In this document: in pieces, positions 1 to 6,827 of the stretch | Layout of the letters: each line of letters begins with the position of its first letter | Numbering within the stretch: the first letter of the stretch is position 1 | From: Apodospora peruviana | Lineage: Eukaryota; Ascomycota; Sordariomycetes; Sordariales; Lasiosphaeriaceae | Assembly: GCA_033439685.1 (NCBI GenBank) | Contig: JAUEDM010000020.1 | Location: 1-17,738, forward strand | DNA length: 17,738 nt | Direction of reading: 5' to 3' | Translations under genes and position numbers: made by a program | Notes under the pieces: model-generated | The model's database searches: none | What the model was told of the DNA's origin: nothing | What the model saw: the letters and a program-made list of their open reading frames with translations, nothing else

Positions 1-408
1 CTCAACCGCGTCGTGAGGCTTGCTGGTTGTATCATCCAGCCTCAGTGAGCTCGGGTTGTTTGTGTCCTGCAGCTGAGTAGGCTCCGTTGCGACGTGAATC
101 CGTGTGCTTTGCTTCAGTGGTTCGACCATAGGGTTGTGGTCAACCATCTCCACATCGACCACGTCAGGAGCCTTGGTGACTCCATTACCGGAACACACTA
201 AGTTCACTTTGCTCGTGTCCCAAGACTGGGAAGGCTGTGTTGCAGCTTCAACCAGTGTGGTTTCCTGTTTATCCGTGTCGGCCGAGGACGGTTGGAGAGG
301 TGCGTCAGGCCTGCCAAGGTCCTCTGGTTCCGGGCCTGGAGTGGGAAGGGCCAAAGCAGGTGTGGGTGGGCTTGGCGTCTTCGCCCGGGAGTCGTCCGGA
401 TTATCCAT
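1..408 (-). CDS. Partial Pro/Ser/Thr-rich hypothetical protein, N-terminal part, runs off left edge
   Basis: On the minus strand a frame is open from a TGA near 628-630 to the window edge. Its only in-frame ATG is at 408 (protein begins MDNPDDSRAKTPSPP), giving 136 codons with no stop. The product is rich in Pro, Ser, Thr and acidic residues, looks disordered, and has no domain I recognise. The frame also reads plausibly upstream of 408 (for example TVRLIVPKLDEYSQTS), so the real start may lie further up. A candidate intron at 631-513 (donor GTGAGT, acceptor CTCCAG, 119 bp) would join an upstream frame ending ...ITSADFNSAP to this one in phase. That upstream frame has no ATG of its own, so another exon would be needed. 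A plus-strand frame at 104-430 overlaps and is judged a shadow because it is shorter and low in complexity. The function is unknown. Confidence 0.5.
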   Translation of the reverse strand, partial: MDNPDDSRAKTPSPPTPALALPTPGPEPEDLGRPDAPLQPSSADTDKQETTLVEAATQPSQSWDTSKVNLVCSGNGVTKAPDVVDVEMVDHNPMVEPLKQSTRIHVATEPTQLQDTNNPSSLRLDDTTSKPHDAVE

Positions 409-530
409 CCTGAGGCATGAGTCTGTTTGAGGCCGGTCCGTTAGCAATCTGTCGGCTGCGGCGGAAGTCTGGCTGTATTCATCCAGCTTGGGAACAATGA
501 GGCGAACCGTCTCTGGAGGAAGGATCGAAG

Positions 531-582
531 ACAAGTCTTGGAGACAAGTCTTGGAGACAAGTCTTGGAGACAAGTCTTGGAG
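531..582. repeat. 13-bp minisatellite, 4 perfect copies
   Basis: The unit acaagtcttggag occurs four times head to tail without change. The unit length is not a multiple of three, so all three frames are used in turn if it is translated. It lies inside the candidate intron (513-631) of the minus-strand gene at the left edge, or in its leader if translation starts at 408. Confidence 0.95.
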
Positions 583-1005
583 ATTAAAGGCAGGATGGGG
601 AAGCGACAAGGAACGAGAAACGCAAACTCACTAGGCGCGGAGTTGAAATCGGCGGATGTAATGCCGCAGCATGAATATGAACACCTGAGCTGAGGTTCAA
701 AATAAGAAACGAGGCAGTGGGAGATTTCGTCCTGAATGGTAGAGAGATCGAAAAGAAGCGGCAAATCAGAAATTTCTGGCCTGCGCGAGAGTACGCACTA
801 GAGGATAAATGCGAGAGAGACAGGAAAAGAAAGAGATCGGCGTCTACCGTATATGTTGTCGATGTGAGGACAACTATAAGCAGTGACGGACGAGATATAT
901 TGGTTCCGTGTCCAAGATTGTGTTTGGAGAGTGGAGGAGAAAGTGTTGGTGCAGGATGGGAAATGGATGAAGAGGAAGAAGGAAAGTGAAGGTGGAGTGG
1001 ACGTA

Positions 1006-1113
1006 ATAGAAAGAAAGAGGGTAGGATATACAGCGAACTTTGGTGTATACCTCGTGGCTATAGAAAGAAAGAGGGTAGGATATACAGCGAACTTTGGTGT
1101 ATACCTCGTGGCT
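1006..1113. repeat. Perfect 54-bp tandem duplication
   Basis: Two adjacent identical 54-bp units occupy 1006-1059 and 1060-1113, each starting atagaaagaaagagggtagg. Their perfect identity suggests a recent duplication. The length is 18 codons, so an open plus-strand frame passes through both copies, but nothing else supports translation there. Confidence 0.95.
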
Positions 1114-1195
1114 ACTTCATGAAACCCCGGCTGACAGGCTTACGTCTGAATCAGATTTAAATCAGATTGCTCATTTGCTCTGAAAGCTCCAGGCG

Positions 1196-1640
1196 CTGAA
1201 GGAAGGGGCCGCCAACCGAGTTTTAATTCCAAGTGCGTCCTTTTCTTTTGATCGAGGTCACGAGTTCGAGGGTAAGGGGTAGGAAGCGAAAGCGAAGATG
1301 GCAGAGAAGAAGGTGAAAGAAGCCAACAGAGGCAAAGCAAGTATGGTGTAAAGGAAGGAGCGACCAACCGTATTAATCTCGAGTGCGCTGTATTTATTCT
1401 TGGTCACGAGATCAAGGGTGAGAAGTAGGAAGTGAACTGAAAATACCGAGTAGGAGAAAGAAGAGTCTTGTTTGGAGCCTCAGTGTCACGAGCGTCAAGG
1501 TGAGAGCAGAGGGTGAGATCAAGGGTGTGAAAGTAGGAGGAGAGGGTATGTTTGGTGTCACGAGCTTCAAGGATAAGAAGTAGGACGTGAAATGAAGATG
1601 TCAGAGGCGGATGACTCCGAAGGAGCAAGAACATGAGAGA
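1196..1640. repeat. Degenerate dispersed repeat, period about 150 bp then shorter
   Basis: The core gtcacgag followed by tc-aagggt and then agaagtaggaagtgaa-like sequence recurs at about 1257, 1403, 1485 and 1557. The first two cores are each preceded by a diverged copy of a block containing ccaaccg, then ttaat, then gtgcg (around 1205 and 1358). The copies differ by many substitutions and indels, so this is an old repeat family. Confidence 0.6.
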
Positions 1641-2233
1641 AGTAAAAATTGCTTATTGCTCTTGCTGAAAAGTGACAGCAGCTGAGGCTTGAACATAGTA
1701 GGTAAGACGAAGCAAGACACTGCGTATGATGTCGACCGAACTGACGTTGCACTCTACAGAACTGGAGGGCTCTCGTTCTTTCCTTCCCGCGACTCCAGTC
1801 TCAGAGGACGGCTCTAAGTTTGTGGCATGGCCGTCTCAGCTTTTTCCTATCATAACAGGTCCGCAATCACGTGAAAAAAAGACTAACATCGATGTGGTTG
1901 ACATAAGCTTCAATTGGTGGAACTTTTGATCTAGAAACAAAGGTGAAGTAGAAAGATGGGAACCTTCGAGCTTTGAGCTTTGACTGTCGGTTGATTCGCC
2001 TTGGTGAGCGGTGTGTCCTAATTTCTGAACTGTTTGGTTCTCCATTATCATGACGACCACGACCCCCGACCCGCATAGTTAGCAGGCCAAGCGCAAAACT
2101 AAACGCAGCTCTGGGTGTGGATAAAATGGGACGTTAGGAGCGTATATAGCGTAGAGAGTCATCGGTTACAGTCATACTGTCGCAACGTGGCTGTGGTAGC
2201 CTTTTCCAGACATAGGTACCTTGTCTATGTTCG

Positions 2234-2249
2234 CTAGGCTCGAGCCTAG
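2234..2249. repeat. 16-bp perfect palindrome
   Basis: CTAGGCTCGAGCCTAG is self-complementary over its full length. It is followed by ctacctagacacctact, a relative of the TACCTAGGTA motifs found in other spacers of this window. Its role is unknown. Confidence 0.8.
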
Positions 2250-2639
2250 ATATCTACCTAGACACCTACTTACACGCAACTTTTGTGAATAACGGCATTA
2301 TTTTCATTACATGTAACTGAAACTGTTCCAAGACATTAGCGGTGAATGCATACTTGCTATCTCGATAAGCATGTGCTAGATCAAGTCTTTTGCGGGGCCC
2401 CGCCCATTTCATCTCATGTTGCTTGTTTACATTCAGCCTTACTGCTTGCCCTCCAATCTGTGGGGTGAATGATCCCATGAAGGTCCCCAAGCCCTTCACT
2501 GTTTTGCGAATACCGATTGAAGAACAGAGCAGTTGTTTCCTCACGCCCCATTCACTTCACCGAGTCGGCCAGCTCCATCCTGCACACTGCGGTCCTTCAG
2601 CTTACCGATCAGGCAGAGATTTCTGTCCACCCACCGAGG

Positions 2640-2646
2640 TATAAAA
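2640..2646 (+). promoter_or_regulatory. TATA-like box of the pseudophosphatase gene
   Basis: TATAAAA lies about 270 bases upstream of the ATG at 2912. It is followed by a pyrimidine-rich leader typical of fungal 5' ends. The assignment rests on position and sequence only. Confidence 0.45.
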
Positions 2647-2911
2647 CGGAGAGTACCGCCACCGAAATTTTTTCCCTCTTGCCAACTTTTCCACTGTCCA
2701 TCACAACCATCGCCAATCCGTCCAGAGCCTGAGACCTTCGACGCCTCCCAGACCTGTTGCACCTTCCCACTCGCTGTCGCCAGCATCACCATCCCCAACC
2801 ACTGGCTGACACCATCAATCTAAGACAGATCTGGACAGTGTGGTTTTGTTGTTCGTTCGAGTAATTGCAGAGATCTTTCTGCGTTGTCGATTGTAAGTGA
2901 TACTGGCGAGC

Positions 2912-4315
2912 ATGTCGGATACCTCGCAGTCCAACACCGGTGTTGACCAGCCAAAGACCCGCTGTGAATCCCCGGCAATCGTGGTCTCGTCTTGGGCCCA
3001 CGTCGCCCGCCGGGCATCCCCGGCAGTTGTTGTGTCGTCATATCAAAAACCGGAAGAGTACGACCACTCTGGCAAACCAAGCCCGCGACAGACGGGCATG
3101 CCAAAGCCAAGACGAGCAGACACCCCGCCGGCGCACCGGTTACGCCCTCCGCAGACCTTCCAGCCTGGTACACAGCAGCAAAAGCAGACTTTCACACCAA
3201 GACCACAGCGTTTGGGCACCCCGCAGCCGTCTGGTCGACCCGGCACTCCGTCACGATACCTACACTACGGAGCAACACACCCGGACCAGCACTTCCCACG
3301 CCCGGACCAGCACTTCCCACGCCCTGGCCAGCACTTCCCACGCGCGCTGTCACCATACCCACTAGGCGGGGCTCATATAATGCCATATTATCCAGCCCAA
3401 AGCCCACTGCCCTACGGAGAGGTCCGAGGAATCCAGACACCCGTCCGCGCCAACTCACCTTTCCCATATCCGCATCCTCCTCCACTCTCGCGAACGGTTT
3501 CGCCTGCGGCGAACATCAACCCGCCGCCGCCGCCATGGCGCGAGATCGCCCACGGCCTCAGCGTCGGCAACCTCCGCGGCCGGAACACGTACAAGATCGA
3601 CCTGCTGCAGAATTCCAACATCACGGCCATCATCTCGTTGGTCAAGTCGGAAGAAGTGTCACCCGTGTTCACGCTATCGGCGTTCCGAGAGATTATCCCC
3701 ACCGACAAGCACCTCATCTACAAGGTGGTCGACTCCTCCTTGCTGCTCCCGGACCTGGCGGAGATCTGCGATTTCATCGACGAGCAACGCGCCCCGCGCG
3801 CACGGATTGCCGCGCAGACCGAGATGGCGTGCGCATTCGACGAGGAGGATGATGTAGCTTTCTGCGGGTACCAGGTCGCGACGGTGGCTGAGCGCGCGGC
3901 CGAGTGGGGGCGGTACGAGATGCCGTCCAAGGACAAGGCGTTACGGTCGTCGGAGCTGGACATGGGGAATGATCCGTGTGTCCTGATTCATGCCGTCAGC
4001 TCGGATTACGGAAACCTCGCGGCCGTGATTGGGATCGCGTACCTGATGCGCTTGCGGAGACGGGGGTTCGACGAGACCTATGAATATGTGAGGAGCAAAT
4101 ATGCAGAGACGTGGGGGACGCTGACGAGTCTCCAGAGGGAGCATGTTGAACAGCTTAGATTGTGGAAGGCTGTGAGGTACGATATTTTCTTGGACGACGA
4201 GCATGTCGGACCCGGCAGTCCGCCGATGCGATTGCACAAGTTGGAGTATACTCAGTATATGGCTGGGCTTGTGGATAAAGAGGAGCCGCGGGCGAGCGTA
4301 CTTACATGTAGTTGA
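2912..4315 (+). CDS. Pro-rich protein with catalytically dead dual-specificity-phosphatase-like domain
   Basis: An intronless frame of 467 codons starts at the ATG in gcgagcATGTCGG; an upstream in-frame GTG is ignored. Residues 1 to about 205 are disordered and rich in Pro, Gln and His, with three DQHFPRP-type repeats at 125-145. From about residue 209 (EIAHGLSVGNLRG...) the sequence follows the order of a DSP fold: a strand with ITAIISLVK, the region YKVVDSSLLLPDL holding the usual general-acid Asp, and a P-loop and helix region VLIHAVSSDYGNLAAVIGIAYLM near 357-379 (a 23-residue stretch, quoted here in two parts as VLIHAVSSDYG and NLAAVIGIAYLM). The canonical HCx5R is absent. Ala361 stands where the catalytic Cys should be, no Arg follows, and the loop appears about two residues longer. 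An acidic and Ala-rich insertion of about 60 residues lies between the Asp region and the P-loop. I infer a pseudophosphatase that may bind a phosphoprotein or act as a scaffold; the partner is unknown. The gene call is firm and the fold assignment moderately firm. Confidence 0.85.
   Translation: MSDTSQSNTGVDQPKTRCESPAIVVSSWAHVARRASPAVVVSSYQKPEEYDHSGKPSPRQTGMPKPRRADTPPAHRLRPPQTFQPGTQQQKQTFTPRPQRLGTPQPSGRPGTPSRYLHYGATHPDQHFPRPDQHFPRPGQHFPRALSPYPLGGAHIMPYYPAQSPLPYGEVRGIQTPVRANSPFPYPHPPPLSRTVSPAANINPPPPPWREIAHGLSVGNLRGRNTYKIDLLQNSNITAIISLVKSEEVSPVFTLSAFREIIPTDKHLIYKVVDSSLLLPDLAEICDFIDEQRAPRARIAAQTEMACAFDEEDDVAFCGYQVATVAERAAEWGRYEMPSKDKALRSSELDMGNDPCVLIHAVSSDYGNLAAVIGIAYLMRLRRRGFDETYEYVRSKYAETWGTLTSLQREHVEQLRLWKAVRYDIFLDDEHVGPGSPPMRLHKLEYTQYMAGLVDKEEPRASVLTCS
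3284..3346 (+). repeat. 21-bp in-frame tandem repeat (DQHFPRP x3)
   Basis: Three nearly identical 21-bp units encode DQHFPRP, DQHFPRP and GQHFPRA at residues 125-145 of the phosphatase-like protein. The unit is a multiple of three, so copy-number change would keep the frame. Confidence 0.95.
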
Positions 4316-4529
4316 GGAGACTTGATTCGTACCAGTAAAAGACAAATGCGGGATACCACTTGTTGGTTGATAGAGGGTTGTGTTGGATTCCTGCAGGACT
4401 ACATGTGGTACATGAAGAAAAGAAACATACGTACATACGCGCTTTTACGAAAAGGCATAATATAACATCACTAAGTTAGGGTTTTGTGGAATTAAATCCT
4501 TTATTTTGTACCGCAAACGTGAAGGCTGA

Positions 4530-4538
4530 AAGTTGGGG
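4530..4538. repeat. Left 9-bp target-site duplication of the MULE
   Basis: aagttgggg directly precedes the left terminal repeat. The identical 9 bases occur at 5805-5813 just outside the right end. The bases adjoining the two copies differ, so the duplication is exactly 9 bp, the length typical of Mutator-superfamily insertions. Confidence 0.75.
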
Positions 4539-4579
4539 CCCAATAGGTTCGCGGGTACCCGCGAATATTAGGTAAGCCG
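4539..4579. repeat. Left terminal inverted repeat of MULE
   Basis: This 41-bp repeat is perfectly complementary to 5756-5796. The internal palindrome lies at 4548-4565, centred on GGTACC, so each end could form its own hairpin. Confidence 0.95.
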
Positions 4580-4697
4580 CCGTGCTGCCGCGCCCGCGAC
4601 GGCCGTCAACAAAACCCCTCGCAGTCCAAGGCCTTCTACAACTGCGATACCAAAACCCTTGAATTGTGAGTACTAAGCTCCAACTATAATAAACTAA

Positions 4698-5677
4698 CTA
4701 CTCTTCTGTGTTCTCGGGCAAATATGCAGTCCGCTGCTCCTCAATATCCCTCTCTACCCTCCTCCAAATATCGCCAACACCTCTTCTCCCAGTGTCAAAT
4801 GGTTCATTTTCCCTCTCCTGAGCTACTAGGGCCTCATCTCGACCGTCTTCTGCTTTGCTCCAATCCAGATAGGCCATCATCTCCTCCTTTGTCCAGTCAC
4901 TTGAGTCTTTTGAATTGGTACACTGCTTTGTCATCTACTTATAGTAAAGACACCACTCGTGGCTTGCTTTGTTGTATCGTAGAGGCAAGCCCATTGCCTT
5001 CCGGTATTGTTGGTTGGTTTTGATACTCCCACGTGGTTGGGCTTTATACCAGTCGTCTCTTACTTTGACATATCTTTGGTAGACTGCCCGTGGATCACAG
5101 TAGTCTAGTGAAGCCGAAGGACCTGGTTCCGGTTTCACAAATCTTTCAGGATGTGAGCACAAGGTAGCCCTATAGATCGTGAGAAAGAACCTGAACAAGT
5201 TGGCGAGAAAAGGTGGGTCTTTTCTCGTAAGGAGTTTCCGCTGCTCTTCGACCTTCCTCAGGACTTCGTGTGATACCCGGGCGAATAAAACAGCTGTAAC
5301 CCGGCCATCTGAATCAAATTGCATTTGACTCCAGAACCCTTCTTTATCCAGTCGATTGGCAAGTGCGTGGATAGAACTCTGGCCTTCGCAGACTGCTTGT
5401 TTGGTATCTGCAATGCGGTTGTAGATATCCTGCTGAGTTGCCATATCGTTGTGGTTCTGGCGGATATACGTTCGAATGTCCTTGGGGGCAATCCCAGCGT
5501 TTGAAAGGCTGGCAAGCGTAGTAACAGTCTCCTTAGAAAGTATTCGATGTACTGGATGAGCGGGCGGGTGCTGACTTGGCTTGTGGTTATGTACGGAAAA
5601 CCGTTGAAGAGGGCATCTCGTGATTCGTATTCGCCTTCAGGAGGGAGGCAGTCATCAGCAAATGAAGCTGGTTCCAT
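4698..5677 (-). pseudogene. MULE transposase relic, internally deleted, one frame change and one internal stop
   Basis: It starts at the ATG at 5677 with MEPASFADDCLPPEGEYESR, resembling the start of fungal MULE transposases ahead of their FAR1/WRKY-type zinc finger. Near 5600 the frame changes directly to HNHKPSQHPPAHPVHR, which normally follows the zinc-finger region, so that region is deleted. The new frame then runs through IRTYIRQN, MATQQDIYNRIAD and DKEGFWSQMQFDSDGRV to VLFA. It jumps straight to RVSHEVLRKVEEQRKLL, a C-terminal motif of the family; the DDE catalytic domain that should lie between is gone. A further C-terminal region follows (YRKAMGLPLRYNKASHEW). A single TAG at 4935-4937 interrupts it, after which the same frame continues (DWTKEEMMAYLDWSKAEDGR) to a stop at 4698-4700. 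TAG could come from CAG by a C-to-T change. Family motifs are from memory of the Hop-like group. Confidence 0.8.
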
Positions 5678-5755
5678 CTTTACGGTATCGTGCCATGAAG
5701 AGGATCGCGTCGTATATCGCGACGCGTTAAGAGCGCCGTAATGGCCCAAAATGGC

Positions 5756-5796
5756 CGGCTTACCTAATATTCGCGGGTACCCGCGAACCTATTGGG
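5756..5796. repeat. Right terminal inverted repeat of MULE
   Basis: This is the perfect inverted partner of 4539-4579. Its internal 18-bp palindrome lies at 5770-5787. Eight extra terminal bases (5797-5804) follow before the target duplication. Confidence 0.95.
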
Positions 5797-5804
5797 CGCC
5801 CTGG

Positions 5805-5813
5805 AAGTTGGGG
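5805..5813. repeat. Right 9-bp target-site duplication of the MULE
   Basis: aagttgggg is identical to 4530-4538. Confidence 0.75.
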
Positions 5814-6827
5814 TGCTTACGTAATGCGCCAACGACCTCCCTTGTTGACGACAACAAACACCTCCAGCCGACAAATGCCTACAGAGGAGAGATTTGACAT
5901 TCGTTCTGAATTCAATTACCTAATACCATTATTGTGTGTTTAAACTTGATTGAGACTTGCTCCACCCGGCTTTCTGATAAAATATAGTCCCTTGATGTCG
6001 TCCGTTATCAGCTGAACCAACCGAATCACGACAAGAGATAAAATCGATACATTATCTGGGTAGGCAGGCTTCCTCCTCAGGGCACCATTGTCTAATGACA
6101 ACTCTCATTTTGGATACTCCTGCTTTATGCCAGGTCGGGCAGACTTGGCTGATGACGACCAGGTGATGCCTAGCTGGTTAGGCACAAAGTCATGTGCATG
6201 CCTGATACCTGGGAGTTGATTATCTAGGTAGTCGACAGGTCAATTGCACTGGCAAAACCACCACCACCACCAGATACGTTAACTGGGTTCATCAAATTCT
6301 TCAAGGTGTGGGGGACAACGCAATGGTGGGAAATAAAAGAGGGTCGCACACTTGTGGATGGTCAGCCTCGACCCATGCACGGCCGTCGGTAGGTGCCTTG
6401 CCGCTTTAAGCACATATGTGCACTCCACCCCCCTCATTTCCAACCAACCTTGCAAAAAACTTGACATATATCTCTTGCTGCTCTATCATTGATAAAAAAA
6501 GAGAAAAAACGCGTTATCTGCCCTCCTTTTCTTGATTTGATGACTCACGGCTTGCGGCACACATATAAATACTGCCCATGTCCCTTTTTTTCTTTCCCCC
6601 ACAACTTTCCCCTATACACCGCACTTTATATCTGATATCAACTCCAGCTCGTCCACCACCCGCTCCTTCCCCGACTCTTCTCTTCATCATCCACCCTTGC
6701 ATCCTTGGTCCATATATCTCAACACTCCCCAACCAGATGCTATAGTTCCAGTCACATCAACCTTTGGAGGTGCATCCACCACAGATACCCAGTCACCTCA
6801 ACCTCGTCCTCGACACACACTTTGAAG
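5814..6827. other. Promoter and leader region of the gene at 6828
   Basis: No gene is seen in this 1 kb. It contains a stem-forming TGCCTA-(6)-TAGGCA at 6167-6184, a CAC/CCA triplet run near 6257-6273, a TATAAATA box (6564-6571), and a long pyrimidine-rich leader (about 6580-6700) of the kind seen at fungal transcription starts. The short frames here look random. Confidence 0.6.
6564..6571 (+). promoter_or_regulatory. TATA box of the gene at 6828
   Basis: TATAAATA is followed about 20 bases later by a pyrimidine tract (tccctttttttctttccccc), a typical fungal core promoter arrangement. The ATG is about 260 bases downstream. Confidence 0.5.

Larger units (their letters stand above)
765..2911. 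other. Gene-poor spacer, purine-rich on the plus strand, with repeats
   Basis: No convincing gene is seen in this 2.1 kb. From about 780 to 1660 the plus strand is strongly A/G-rich, that is, pyrimidine-rich on the minus strand. This fits a CT-rich promoter or leader for the minus-strand gene at the left edge. The stretch holds a perfect 54-bp tandem duplication (1006-1113), a decayed repeat family (about 1196-1640) and a 16-bp perfect palindrome (2234-2249). The last 270 bases form the promoter and leader of the plus-strand gene starting at 2912. Several reading frames of 60 to 115 codons exist here on both strands, but none shows recognisable protein sequence. Confidence 0.6.
4539..5804 (-). 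mobile_element. Non-autonomous Mutator-like element (Hop-type MULE derivative)
   Basis: The element is about 1.27 kb and is bounded by 41-bp perfect terminal inverted repeats (4539-4579 and 5756-5796). Each starts CCCAATAGG and contains the 18-bp palindrome TTCGCGGGTACCCGCGAA. Exact 9-bp direct repeats flank it (4530-4538 and 5805-5813). On the right, 8 further bases (cgccctgg, 5797-5804) separate the 41-bp core from the duplication. The left end lacks their counterpart, so it has probably lost its outermost 8 bases. The interior carries a minus-strand transposase relic that matches fungal Mutator-like transposases in motif order but lacks the catalytic core. The element therefore could move only if a related autonomous copy supplied the enzyme. 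Confidence 0.85.

Noticed and set aside
104..430. Plus-strand frame of 108 codons
   Set aside because: It overlaps a longer open minus-strand frame with more protein-like content, shows no motif, and is low in complexity.
2894..2899. GTAAGT donor just before the ATG at 2912
   Set aside because: It could start a leader intron, but any acceptor would lie beyond the ATG and remove the start; no suitable branch and acceptor pair was seen.
2897..2911. GTG start 15 bases upstream of the phosphatase-like gene
   Set aside because: A good ATG follows at 2912, and nuclear fungal genes rarely start at GTG.
2992..3852. 286-codon plus-strand frame inside the phosphatase-like gene
   Set aside because: This is a shadow of a GC-rich Pro-rich gene; the content is Pro/Arg/Ala of the kind expected from frame-shifted reading, and the main frame shows the conserved fold.
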